From Rhodocaloribacter litoris (GTDB lineage Bacteria; Bacteroidota; Rhodothermia; Rhodothermales; ISCAR-4553): 64,000 bases of DNA. Made by a program: the position numbers and the translations under genes. Position 1 is the first letter of the stretch; every line of letters starts with the position of its first letter. The stretch lies in contig NZ_CP076718.1 in NCBI RefSeq assembly GCF_011682235.2, positions 1,058,608 to 1,122,607 on the forward strand, given 5' to 3'. This document shows, piece by piece, positions 10,235-18,411 of the stretch. The notes beneath the pieces are model-generated. The model searched no databases, was not told the origin of the DNA, and was given only the letters and a program-made list of their open reading frames with translations.

Positions 10235-10735
10235 ATGATCTCACTGTACACCGAGCAACGGCACATCCAGGCAGTCCTGCACGAGACGCTCGCCGAGCTC
10301 CGGCGTGCCGGCCGGGAGGTAGACCTGCCGGTTCCCGTACGGAAAGCGCTGGCCTACATCCACGAGCACCTGTTTGAAGAGACCCTCGACGTGGCGGCAG
10401 TATGCCGGCACTGCGGGCTCAACAACCACAACATCTCGAGCCGCTTCAAACGCCATGTGGGCCTTGGCATGCGGCGCTACATCGAACGGGGACGCCTGGA
10501 GGCGGCTAAACGCCTGCTGCACCATCCGGAACTGAGCATTCTGCAGATCGCCTGGGCCGTGGGATACGCCTACCCGGAATCGTTTGCCCGGGCCTTCAAG
10601 CGCTATACCGGCTGCACCGCCACAACCTACCGGGCCAGACTGTTAAGAAGAAATGGCAAGACGACACGCGACGCAACCCTTCAGCAAACCGCTTACCCTG
10701 CCGGCAGGACGTACCCGCCCCCCGGGAAACTGTAA
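10235..10735 (+). CDS. AraC-family DNA-binding regulator lacking an effector domain
   Basis: 166 residues from the ATG at 10235 (MISLYTEQRHIQAVL). The first half is a short helical region with no cupin sensor domain. The C-terminal two-thirds is an AraC-type double helix-turn-helix: VRKALAYIHEHLFEETLDVAA, then HCGLNNHNISSRFKRHVG, RYIERGRLEAAKRLL, and IAWAVGYAYPESFARAFKRYTG. A longer start at 10124 adds low-complexity Arg/Pro-rich residues and is less likely. It is the first plus-strand gene before the RiPP-like locus and divergent from the exopolysaccharide kinase, so it could control either. Confidence 0.8.
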   Translation: MISLYTEQRHIQAVLHETLAELRRAGREVDLPVPVRKALAYIHEHLFEETLDVAAVCRHCGLNNHNISSRFKRHVGLGMRRYIERGRLEAAKRLLHHPELSILQIAWAVGYAYPESFARAFKRYTGCTATTYRARLLRRNGKTTRDATLQQTAYPAGRTYPPPGKL

Positions 10736-10918
10736 CTTTTTTTAACCGGCGCTCCCGCATTTGCCAACACCCGTTTTTTCACGCATATTGGGTTAAGGTT
10801 CGCCCAATGATTTTAAACCCGGAACCTGCGAACCGCCATCATCTCACCAGAAACCTATCTGTGCTGGTCGGGCATGATGATCGTTCCCATCCCTGCCCCT
10901 TAACACTGGAACCCGGCC

Positions 10919-12136
10919 ATGAACCCTTTGCTACGTAGCGGTGTTGCCGCACTGATCGCCCTGCTCTTATGCCCGGCAATCCCCTCCTTTGCCCAGACGA
11001 GCACGGTCATTACCACAAACAACAGCGCAGCCACCATCACCATCGAATTCCTCGGGAAGGTAGACAACGGTAACGGTACCTACACCTGGAGCTACCGCGT
11101 CACGGAAACCAGCGGCAAAGATCTGAGTCACTGGATCCTGGGCCTGTGCATGGACCTTTCCAAAGTCATCGCCTACACGCCCGGCGCCTCCGATGCCGGC
11201 ATAGGGGACGTTGAGAAAGGCCCTGACGGCGGCGGTACGTCCATCACCGGCATCAAATGGGAAGTCGAGGACGATTTCGACGACAACGGCACCGATGGCG
11301 GCGACAGTCGCATTTTCTCCTTCACGCTGAATATGGACTTCGCCATCGGACCGGTACCCGTCGGGGTCAAGTCGGGTGGTTCGGGTGGCCCGTCCCAGCA
11401 GGCTGGTACCGGCAGCATCAACGGACCGGTCTGCACGACGGGTGACCTCTGCGTCGGCGTCGACCCGGCCGACCTGCCTTCCTGGGACGGCAACATCACC
11501 GAACACCATGACGGCACGGGCTCCGCGACCCTCAAGGCTCCGCTCGGCCTGCAGCGCATCGAGCTGTTCAGCAACACCAACCTCGAACTCAGCGACGTGC
11601 AGGATACCGGAACGATGGCTTCCCTCGTCGGTCCCGGCATGTTCGAATGCAGCGTTCCCGGTACCGTAGGATGCCTCAAGTACACCTGGACGGGTGACGA
11701 AGAAGATGCGCCGACCGAGGTGAAACTCGTGCTGGTAGCCCCAGGACCCGGCCGCTCATTCTTCTTCGTCCACTTCAGCGACCTCTGCGATCACACGGTC
11801 CGGATCGACCCCGAGCTGTACCTGTACGCCGTCGGTACCGAAACGCTGGAGGCACCGGAAAGCTTTGCCCTGGAGCCGAACTACCCGAATCCGTTCCACG
11901 GCACTACCACGATCCGCTTCATGCTGCCCGAGGCTGCAACCGTGCGCCTGGCCGTCTATGACCTGCTGGGCCGTGAGGTGACCACGCTGTTCTCGGGTGA
12001 GCTGCCGGCCGGCTCCCACACGGTCTCCTGGGCGGGGCGTGACGCCCGCGGCGCCCTGCTGCCCAGCGGCGTCTACCTCTACCGCCTGGAGGCCGGCACC
12101 TTCGTCCAGACACGGCATATGACCCTGCTCAAATGA
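10919..12136 (+). CDS. Secreted protein with C-terminal type IX secretion sorting domain
   Basis: 405 residues with a signal peptide (LLRSGVAALIALLLCPAIPSFAQ). The middle part is a beta-rich region of unknown function (FLGKVDNGNGTYTWSYRVTE) with a Gly/Ser-rich loop and several cysteines. The last about 90 residues form a T9SS type A sorting domain: NYPNPFHGTTTIRF, then VRLAVYDLLGREV, GELPAGSHTVSW and GVYLYRLEAG. These domains direct export through the outer membrane, and usually surface attachment, in Bacteroidota and relatives. It precedes the small peptide gene by 79 bp. Whether it is functionally tied to the RiPP-like genes is unknown. Confidence 0.85.
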   Translation: MNPLLRSGVAALIALLLCPAIPSFAQTSTVITTNNSAATITIEFLGKVDNGNGTYTWSYRVTETSGKDLSHWILGLCMDLSKVIAYTPGASDAGIGDVEKGPDGGGTSITGIKWEVEDDFDDNGTDGGDSRIFSFTLNMDFAIGPVPVGVKSGGSGGPSQQAGTGSINGPVCTTGDLCVGVDPADLPSWDGNITEHHDGTGSATLKAPLGLQRIELFSNTNLELSDVQDTGTMASLVGPGMFECSVPGTVGCLKYTWTGDEEDAPTEVKLVLVAPGPGRSFFFVHFSDLCDHTVRIDPELYLYAVGTETLEAPESFALEPNYPNPFHGTTTIRFMLPEAATVRLAVYDLLGREVTTLFSGELPAGSHTVSWAGRDARGALLPSGVYLYRLEAGTFVQTRHMTLLK

Positions 12137-12152
12137 GACATGCAGCGGCGGT

Positions 12153-12175
12153 GGAATATCCTCGGACGGTATTCC
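12153..12175 (+). repeat. Short hairpin between the T9SS protein gene and the peptide gene
   Basis: Inverted repeat GGAATA / TATTCC, extended by CC/GG with one bulged base. It starts 17 bp after the stop of the T9SS protein gene. There is no U-tract, so it is more likely an mRNA processing or stability element than an efficient terminator. Confidence 0.35.
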
Positions 12176-12215
12176 TGCCCCCTGTAAACCCCTTTCATAA
12201 AAAGGAATAGAAGCC

Positions 12216-12362
12216 ATGAACCTGCATAGAGAAGAAAACAAGGACCTGCATCCCGCACAGAGTCCGACGGCTTCCCAGAAGCCGTACGAACCGCCGGCCA
12301 TCACCCAGTCCGGCACGCTGAAAATTCAGGCGGGCTCGATATGCCTCTGGACGAAATGCTAG
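12216..12362 (+). CDS. 48-residue RiPP precursor candidate with lasso-peptide-like leader
   Basis: Small gene with a strong Shine-Dalgarno-like AAAGGAA 9 bases before ATG. The N-terminal 23 residues are polar. They are followed by YEPPAITQSGTLKIQAG at 24-40, which matches the lasso leader pattern YxxPxL/I-x3-G that is read by the RRE protein (Tyr24, Pro27, Ile29, Gly33). The usual penultimate Thr is replaced by Ala39. The remaining core is SICLWTKC: eight residues, two Cys, one Ser, and no Asp or Glu, so a classical macrolactam cannot form. Downstream are a B2-type leader peptidase and an HPr-kinase-like gene, both known partners of lasso precursors. Call: real gene likely; product class inferred. 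Confidence 0.65.
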   Translation: MNLHREENKDLHPAQSPTASQKPYEPPAITQSGTLKIQAGSICLWTKC

Positions 12363-12445
12363 GCTCCGGATGCACACCGGAACGTCCGAACCGCACCGTA
12401 TCGCGCACACCCGATACGACATTCTGAACCCGTACGCAGTCCCCC

Positions 12446-12484
12446 GGGGCCGGCACGCTGGAAAGCGGCCGGCCCCGCTTTCTT
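12446..12484 (+). terminator. GC-rich hairpin after the peptide gene
   Basis: Nine-base perfect stem GGGGCCGGC (12446-12454) / GCCGGCCCC (12468-12476) with a 13-base loop, followed by GCTTTCTT. It lies about 85 bases after the precursor stop. It could terminate, or partially terminate, so that the short precursor mRNA is more abundant than the enzyme mRNA downstream. Confidence 0.6.
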
Positions 12485-12576
12485 GGCACCTCCCGTCCCT
12501 CACTTTCCTTTGCCTCAATCCATTGTGTAATGAAGAGGGCTTTGCTACCTTTCCCGACACAACTATTACGTAGTGA

Positions 12577-13767
12577 ATGGTCATGCTGCGATCCGTCGTA
12601 TTCCTTACCGGCTGGCTGATTCTTGCGCTGCCGGGCCGGGCCCAACCCCTGTCCATCGTCTCCACCGACCCGGCCGAGGGGCAGGCCGGCGTGCCGCTGG
12701 CCAAAGTCGTCGTCTTCAACCTGAGCAAACCGCTGCCCCAGTTCGGATCGGTCTTCGTCAAACGCTTCACCTGGTCCCCGATCGACTCGACACGCCTCAC
12801 CGTCTTCGGCCACGACCAGGACGAGGACGGCAAGCTCACGGTGGTCTTCTTCACCCTCCAACACACCCCCGGCACGGACTTCTCCTTCTTCGTCTACGGG
12901 GTAAAAGCCGCCGACGGGAGCACGATGGAACGCCCCTTCGCCCTCAACTATTCGACCGCAACCGAGATGGGCACGCGCCGGGTGAGCGGGACGGTCGCCA
13001 TCGCCGCCGGAACCGCCACGCGCACCTCGGCGAAGCGGGCCCGGCTGCAACAGGTCGTCTGGGAGGTGCTCGAAGCCCAGGCCGAGCAACTCGAACGAGC
13101 CGTCTGGGCCGGAGCCGCCCCCTACGTACCCGCCAAAACGGTTGCCCGCCCGAAAACGGGCATGACGGGCGAGCTTGACCTGGACAAGACGGTGGTGCTG
13201 CTGCTGGACCGCTACGTCGTCGACCGACGGTCGTGGCGCATCCACGCCGCCGCGGCCATCCAGGAAGACGCCACGTTCACCTTCAACCACGTGCGCGACG
13301 GCACCTACTGGCCGCTGGCCATCAACTGGGACGATGAGGAGGGCGAGGTCGTCGCCGCCTACGGCTTCTACGACGCCGACGGCGACCTCGAACCCGATCC
13401 GATCACGGTCAGCGGCGGCGACGTGACGGACCTCGGCGTCGTCCTCGAGGAAATCAGCGTCGGCACCGACCCGGACCCGGCCTCCCCCCGGCCGTTCACC
13501 CTCCACCCGAACTTCCCCAATCCGTTCAGCCCACCCACCGAAATCACCTTCGACGTGGGCCGGCCCGGTCCCGTCCGCCTGACGGTCTACGACCTGCTCG
13601 GGCGCACGGTGCGCACCCTGGTCGACGGTTTCCGGCCCGCCGGCCGTCACCGGGCCTCCTGGGACGGCCGCAACGAAGCAGGCGACGCGGTGGCCGGTGG
13701 CGTCTACCTCTACCACCTGGAGGCCGGCGGCCATACCGAAGGCCGGCTCATGACCCTCGTCCGCTGA
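12577..13767 (+). CDS. Secreted protein with Ig-like (Big_5-type) domain and T9SS sorting domain
   Basis: 396 residues. Signal peptide VVFLTGWLILALPGRAQ (ATG at 12577 or 12583). Residues about 25-130 resemble a bacterial Ig-like domain (STDPAEGQAGVPLAKVVVFN, then FVYGVKAADGSTM). The middle is a beta-rich region with an Asp-rich turn (YGFYDADGDLEPDP). The C-terminal about 85 residues are a T9SS type A signal (NFPNPFSPPTEITF, VRLTVYDLLGRTV, GVYLYHLEAGG). It sits between the candidate precursor and the B2-peptidase gene, 32 bp before the latter, so it is probably co-transcribed with the modification enzymes. That arrangement is unusual for a RiPP locus. Confidence 0.85.
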   Translation: MVMLRSVVFLTGWLILALPGRAQPLSIVSTDPAEGQAGVPLAKVVVFNLSKPLPQFGSVFVKRFTWSPIDSTRLTVFGHDQDEDGKLTVVFFTLQHTPGTDFSFFVYGVKAADGSTMERPFALNYSTATEMGTRRVSGTVAIAAGTATRTSAKRARLQQVVWEVLEAQAEQLERAVWAGAAPYVPAKTVARPKTGMTGELDLDKTVVLLLDRYVVDRRSWRIHAAAAIQEDATFTFNHVRDGTYWPLAINWDDEEGEVVAAYGFYDADGDLEPDPITVSGGDVTDLGVVLEEISVGTDPDPASPRPFTLHPNFPNPFSPPTEITFDVGRPGPVRLTVYDLLGRTVRTLVDGFRPAGRHRASWDGRNEAGDAVAGGVYLYHLEAGGHTEGRLMTLVR

Positions 13768-13799
13768 CCCGCCGAACCGGTGACGCAACCCGGCGTTCG

Positions 13800-14276
13800 A
13801 TGCTTTCCCCGACAGCCAGAAAACGAGAAGCACGGGTGTTTGGTCGCATACGGCAGTGGCACCGCCGGCTGGGCGGCTTCCGCCTGCGGGATCTGTGGTG
13901 GGGGCTACAGATCCTCGGGCTGGTGACGCTGGCCACCCTGGTCAAGAGCCGGGTGTCCATTCCCCGGCTCGTACGCCTCTTCGACGCACGTCCCCGCCCC
14001 ACGCCGGGCGGCGACTGGCAACGCCTGAACCTCATCACACGGGGCCTGCTCCGCCGCACCCTCCGCCGCGACTTCTGCCTGCCTCACGCGCTCGTCCTCT
14101 TCCACTTCGGCCGACGATGGGGCTACCCGACCCGCATCTTCATCGGTGCCCGCAAAAACGAGCACGGGCTCGACGGGCACGCCTGGGTTCGTATCGACGG
14201 CACGGCCGTCCCCGGCCTGACGCCACCCGAGAACGCTTTCACCACCTTCTACGCCTACCCCGAAACGCCCTCGTGA
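13800..14276 (+). CDS. Lasso-peptide B2-type leader peptidase (transglutaminase-like)
   Basis: 158 residues, close to stand-alone B2 proteins. After a basic, helical N-terminus (LRDLWWGLQILGLVTLATL) comes the signature RDFCLPHALVLFHFGRRWGYP, then FIGARKNEHGLDGHAWVRIDG. This gives a plausible Cys93-His127-Asp133 catalytic triad like that of McjB. In lasso pathways B2 cleaves the leader after an RRE protein (B1) has bound it. No B1 or asparagine-synthetase-like cyclase gene is present here. The stop overlaps the GTG start of the HPr-kinase-like gene (GTGA), showing coupling. Confidence 0.85.
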   Translation: MLSPTARKREARVFGRIRQWHRRLGGFRLRDLWWGLQILGLVTLATLVKSRVSIPRLVRLFDARPRPTPGGDWQRLNLITRGLLRRTLRRDFCLPHALVLFHFGRRWGYPTRIFIGARKNEHGLDGHAWVRIDGTAVPGLTPPENAFTTFYAYPETPS

Positions 14277-15295
14277 ACCGTCTCGCTGCCGAACGCTCCC
14301 GCACTTACAAACTCCATGGCCTCGCCCTGACGATCCACACCGACGAGGAAATCCTCCACACCGCCGTGGGTCGCCTGCTCGGTCTGCTGCGGGCCCATCC
14401 GGCGACCGGCGGGGCAGCCGGGGGGCTGACGCTGCGCTTTGCCCGCACCCTCGGCGCGGTCCCTCCGGATGCCGTCCTCGTGGATACGCATGAGCGCGGA
14501 GTGGAAGTACTCTCGGCCCGTACCGGCCGGAAAACAGCGGAGCCGCTCTACCTGCGCCTCGACGACTCTACGGTCGAACTGGCCCCGGCGCAGGGGACGG
14601 CCACGTTCCGGCTTGCCTCGGAGATCTATGACGAAGAGGGCGTCCCCCATCCCGGCCCCCTCTTCGACCTGCTGATCCTGAGCCTGCTGATCCTTTTCCA
14701 GCCCCGCGGCCTCTATTTACTGCATGCCGCCTGCCTTGTCCACGAAGAGGCCGGCGTGCTCCTCTCGGCCCACAGCCGCAGCGGCAAGTCGACGCTGGCC
14801 ACCGGCCTGGTCTGCGCCGGATGGCGCTTTCTCTCAGACGACATCCTGCTGCTGCACGAGCAACCCGCCGGCGTCGAAGCCCTCGGCCTGGGCACGCAGT
14901 TCCGCCTCCTTCCGGACACGCTCCGCCGTTTCCCCGGCCTCGCCGCCCGCCCGGATGCCGCCCCCTTCGTCGTCGAAAAACACCACCTCGACGTCGACGT
15001 GCTCTTTCCCGGTCGCTATACCCCCCGGTGCCTGCCCCGCGTGCTGGTCATCCCCGAGCTCGCCGACCGCCCGGACAGCGAGCTCCAGCCTCTGCCGGCC
15101 TCGAAGGCCCTGCTGCATCTGCTCGGTCAGACCACCCTCCTTTTGCGCGACCGCCACCTGGCCCGGCGACACCTCGCCACCCTCAAGCGCCTGGCCTCGC
15201 AGGTCCAACCCTACCGCCTCCAGGCCGGCCGCGACCTCTACGACGATCCCGCGAAGGTCGCCACGCTCCTGACCCCGCTCCTCAAACACCTCTGA
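14273..15295 (+). CDS. HPr-kinase-like P-loop protein of RiPP type
   Basis: 340 residues from GTG at 14273, overlapping the B2 stop by four bases. The C-terminal half is HprK-like: LHAACLVHEEAGVLLSAHSR with Walker A ending SGKST (170-174), then CAGWRFLSDDILLL with Ser-Asp-Asp at 188-190, and a conserved region around LPDTLRRFPGL. The N-terminal 140 residues are not recognisable beyond weak family resemblance. Homologues in lasso clusters (for example those of Bacillales) phosphorylate a C-terminal serine of the precursor. Here the only serine in the predicted core is Ser41, at its first position. True HPr regulation is unlikely: no PTS gene is nearby and the length and N-terminus differ from HprK/P. 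Confidence 0.75.
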   Translation: MNRLAAERSRTYKLHGLALTIHTDEEILHTAVGRLLGLLRAHPATGGAAGGLTLRFARTLGAVPPDAVLVDTHERGVEVLSARTGRKTAEPLYLRLDDSTVELAPAQGTATFRLASEIYDEEGVPHPGPLFDLLILSLLILFQPRGLYLLHAACLVHEEAGVLLSAHSRSGKSTLATGLVCAGWRFLSDDILLLHEQPAGVEALGLGTQFRLLPDTLRRFPGLAARPDAAPFVVEKHHLDVDVLFPGRYTPRCLPRVLVIPELADRPDSELQPLPASKALLHLLGQTTLLLRDRHLARRHLATLKRLASQVQPYRLQAGRDLYDDPAKVATLLTPLLKHL

Positions 15296-15405
15296 AGACG
15301 AACCGACACGGTTTCGGGTGCGTTGAGCGCCCATCAACACGCACAATCCTTTGACCCAACCCGGCGGCGGATAGCCTGCAATCCGAAACCTGGACCTCCG
15401 ATGCC

Positions 15406-15900
15406 ATGAAAACCCTTCTTTTCTTCCGCCACGGCAAATCCGACTGGGAAGCGGCCTACGACCACGATCACGAGCGCCCGCTGGCGAAACGCGGGCGGAA
15501 GGCTGCCCGGCGCATGGGACGCTTCCTTGCGGGCATCGGGCAGTACCCGGACGCCGTCATCACCTCATCGGCCGTACGGGCCCGGGCGACGCTGGAACTG
15601 GCAGCCGAGGCCGGAGCCTGGCCGGCCTGCCCGGTCCGGGTGACCCGGGCACTCTATGAAGCGGCGCCCGACGACCTGCTGCGCGAGGTGCGCCAGGAAA
15701 CCGATGACACCGGCCGGCTGATGCTCGTCGGGCACGAACCCGCCTGGTCGCAGACCATCAGCGCCTTCATCGGCGGCGGGACGCTCCGCTTTCCGACCGC
15801 CGCTCTGGCCCGCATCGACCTGAACGTCGCCCACTGGGCCGACGCGGCCTTCGGCCAGGGCACCCTGATCTGGCTGGTGATCCCGAAGGCCCTGCCCTGA
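15406..15900 (+). CDS. sixA: SixA-type phosphohistidine phosphatase
   Basis: 164-residue histidine phosphatase. The catalytic RHG motif is in LLFFRHGKSDWE at the N-terminus. The second half has LMLVGHEPAWS with the second catalytic His. SixA removes phosphate from histidine phosphotransfer proteins, although the stand-alone family is broader. It is followed by a CHAD-domain gene (start 125 bp downstream) and a ParA-like gene. The same two-gene association with CHAD proteins suggests a phosphate or polyphosphate link (inference). Confidence 0.85.
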   Translation: MKTLLFFRHGKSDWEAAYDHDHERPLAKRGRKAARRMGRFLAGIGQYPDAVITSSAVRARATLELAAEAGAWPACPVRVTRALYEAAPDDLLREVRQETDDTGRLMLVGHEPAWSQTISAFIGGGTLRFPTAALARIDLNVAHWADAAFGQGTLIWLVIPKALP

Positions 15901-16025
15901 CGTGCCGTCCCCTGGCCGGCCTCCGGATGCGGCCCCGGGCACCTTTCCGATTCCCTCGCGGGTACCGTACCTTCACCCGGCGCATACCGCCCTGGAACCC
16001 CCCGCCGTTCTTCGATTTTCCGAGC

Positions 16026-17627
16026 ATGCCGGATCGCCTGCGCACGTTCTTGCTGGCCGAACCTGCGGACGTCCCGGCGCGGACGCGCCAAGAAACCCTG
16101 GCCGAGGCCCTGCAGGTTGCCTTCCGCACCACCGCCGAAGGTCCCTTCCGGCTGGTGCGCCGCTACCTCGACACGTTCGACGGACGCGTCGAGGCGGCCG
16201 GGGGGGGTCTCTTCGTGGAAACGCCGGCACCTCCACACCGGGACGGGCCCGCCTTCATACTCCGGTGGGAAACGCACACGCCGCCGGCCCCGCAGCACAG
16301 CCTCCCGGTCGAGTCGGTTCCGGAGCGAGCCGGCGACCTGCCGCCGGGCCCGTTCCGCACGGCCCTGGCGACCGTCATCGCCCCCCGGATCCTCCTGCCG
16401 GTCTTCGAGGTGGCACGCACCGCCCGGCGCCTGGAGGTCCGCAACCCCGCCGGTAAGGTCGTGGCCCGGCTCTTGATTGCCGGCCCCGGCACCGTCCGGG
16501 CACCTGACACGGACCAGACGGCCACGCTGCCCGGGCTCGTGTGGCTGTTCCCGGTGAAAGGCTACCCGAAAGCAACACGCGCACTCCTTCGCTTTCTCCG
16601 GGAATGGAAGCACCTCACGGAAACGGAGGCCCACGAGTTCGAACTCGCCCGGGCCGCCCTGGGCCGCCCGCCCCGCCGTGCCGTCCAACCCGGCGCCGGT
16701 CTGGAACCCGGAGAACGCGCCGACCGGGCCGTGCGCCGCCTTCTGGGCCACCTCCTCGACACCCTGCGGGTCAACGAGCCGGGCCTCCGCGACGGACGCG
16801 ACCCCGAGTTCCTCCACGACTACCGCGTTGCCCTCCGCCGCACCCGCACGGTGCTCGGCCAGCTCAAACGCCTCTTTCCGCCGGAGGCGCTGGCGACCTT
16901 CCGCGCCGAATTCAAGTGGCTGGGCCAGATCACCGGCTCCGTGCGGGACCTCGACGTCTACCTCCTGCGCATGGACGCCTACCGCAGCCACCTGCCTGCA
17001 CCCATCCAGCCCGACCTGGACCCGCTCGCCGCCTTCCTCGAACGACGGCGACGTGAGGCCCATGCCACCCTGGTTGCCGCGCTGGACTCGCCCCGCTACA
17101 CCGCCCTCGTGCACGACTGGCGCACCTTCCTGGAAGCTCCCGTACCTGAACCGCCCCCGACCCCGGAGGCCGGCGCCCCGATCCGCGACGTCGCAGCCCG
17201 GCGGATCTGGCGTGCCTACCGGCGGGTGTTGAAAAAAGGCCGCGCCGTCACCCCGGCCTCCCCCCCGGAAACGCTCCACGCCCTGCGCATCGCCTGCAAG
17301 AAGCTCCGCTACCTGCTCGAAATCTTTCACCCCCTCTTCCCTTCCAAACCCGTCAAACGTCTCGTCAGGGACCTCAAGGCCCTGCAGGACGTGCTCGGAG
17401 AGCACCAGGACTTCGCCGTGCAGCAGGAAACACTCCAGACCTTCGCCCGGCAGATGGCCGCCGAAGGAACGGCCCCCGCCGAGACGCTCACGGCCATGGG
17501 ACGCCTCGAAGCCCACCTGGCCGACCGGCAGCGACAGGCCCGCGAGGCCTTCGCCGCGTGCTTCGACCGCTTCACCCGGCGCAAAAACCGCGACCGCTTC
17601 ACCCGGCTTTTCAGGCCGGCCTCCTGA
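16026..17627 (+). CDS. CHAD-domain protein
   Basis: 533 residues from ATG 16026. In-frame codons back to 15927 add Arg/Pro-rich sequence without conservation. The C-terminal half is a helical CHAD domain with its repeated conserved histidines and basic residues: LHDYRVALRRTRTVLGQLK, SVRDLDVYL, then LHALRIACKKLRYLLEIF, and LQDVLGEHQD. CHAD proteins bind polyphosphate and can localise to polyphosphate granules. The N-terminal about 220 residues keep only faint CYTH-like character (ALQVAFRTT, ARRLEVRNPAGKVVARL), so the catalytic CYTH motifs appear lost. It precedes a ParA-like gene by 22 bp. Confidence 0.85.
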   Translation: MPDRLRTFLLAEPADVPARTRQETLAEALQVAFRTTAEGPFRLVRRYLDTFDGRVEAAGGGLFVETPAPPHRDGPAFILRWETHTPPAPQHSLPVESVPERAGDLPPGPFRTALATVIAPRILLPVFEVARTARRLEVRNPAGKVVARLLIAGPGTVRAPDTDQTATLPGLVWLFPVKGYPKATRALLRFLREWKHLTETEAHEFELARAALGRPPRRAVQPGAGLEPGERADRAVRRLLGHLLDTLRVNEPGLRDGRDPEFLHDYRVALRRTRTVLGQLKRLFPPEALATFRAEFKWLGQITGSVRDLDVYLLRMDAYRSHLPAPIQPDLDPLAAFLERRRREAHATLVAALDSPRYTALVHDWRTFLEAPVPEPPPTPEAGAPIRDVAARRIWRAYRRVLKKGRAVTPASPPETLHALRIACKKLRYLLEIFHPLFPSKPVKRLVRDLKALQDVLGEHQDFAVQQETLQTFARQMAAEGTAPAETLTAMGRLEAHLADRQRQAREAFAACFDRFTRRKNRDRFTRLFRPAS

Positions 17628-17649
17628 CGCCCACCCAGCCGCTTCCACC

Positions 17650-18411
17650 ATGCAGCTCCTCGCCGTGTACAACCTCAAGGGCGGCGTCGGCAAGACCGCC
17701 ACCGCCGTCAACCTGGCCTACCTCTCCGCCCGCGACGGATACCGCACGCTGCTCTGGGACCTCGACCCCCAGGGCGCCGCCAGCTTCTACTTCCGCATCA
17801 AACCCCGGATCGACGGCAAGCTGCGACACCTCATCAGAGGCAAAATCACCCCCGAAGCCCTCGTCAAAGGCACCGACTTCGAACGGCTGGACCTGCTGCC
17901 GGCCGACTTTTCCTACCGCCACATGGACCTGGTCCTGAACGAGACCGGAAAACCGGAGCGCCGGCTCGGCCGGCTCCTGCGTCCCCTCGCACCGCAGTAC
18001 GACCACCTCGTCCTCGACTGCCCGCCCGGCATCTCGCTCGTCTCCGAGAGCATCTTCGGCATTGCCGGCCTGCTGCTCGTGCCGTTGCTGCCCACCCCGC
18101 TCTCCCTGCGCACGTTCACCCAGCTCCGCCAGTACCTGAAGCACCAGCCCTTCCCCGACCTCAGCGTGCTTGCTTTCTTCACCATGGTGGACCGGCGCAA
18201 GCGGCTGCACCGGGAGGTCTGCACGGCGTTCCTGGACCGCGACGACTTCCTCAAAACGACCATCCCGTATGCAAGCGTCGTCGAACGCATGGGGGTCGAG
18301 CAGGCCCCGCTGCCCCACTATGCCCCCCGTACGGAGGCCGCGCAGGCCTATGAAGCCCTCTGGGCCGAACTCCGCGGGCGCCTCTGGAAACCGGCCGGCC
18401 CTACGACCTGA
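17650..18411 (+). CDS. ParA/Soj-family ATPase
   Basis: 253 residues with the deviant Walker A KGGVGKTATAVNLAYL at the N-terminus, Walker A'-like WDLDPQGAAS and Walker B LVLDCPPG. This is a complete ParA-type ATPase. No ParB gene or parS site is visible, so it is probably not the chromosomal partition pair. Stand-alone ParA relatives often space protein complexes or granules on the nucleoid. Lying directly after the CHAD gene, this one may position polyphosphate-bound CHAD complexes (inference). Its 3' end overlaps the convergent aag gene by 11 bases. Confidence 0.85.
   Translation: MQLLAVYNLKGGVGKTATAVNLAYLSARDGYRTLLWDLDPQGAASFYFRIKPRIDGKLRHLIRGKITPEALVKGTDFERLDLLPADFSYRHMDLVLNETGKPERRLGRLLRPLAPQYDHLVLDCPPGISLVSESIFGIAGLLLVPLLPTPLSLRTFTQLRQYLKHQPFPDLSVLAFFTMVDRRKRLHREVCTAFLDRDDFLKTTIPYASVVERMGVEQAPLPHYAPRTEAAQAYEALWAELRGRLWKPAGPTT

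Noticed and set aside
12216-12362. Classical lasso peptide precursor
   Set aside because: Core lacks the Asp/Glu ring acceptor and no cyclase gene is near; kept only as lasso-like.
17650-18411. Chromosome partition ParA
   Set aside because: No ParB gene or parS-like sites adjacent, and it is operonic with a CHAD gene.
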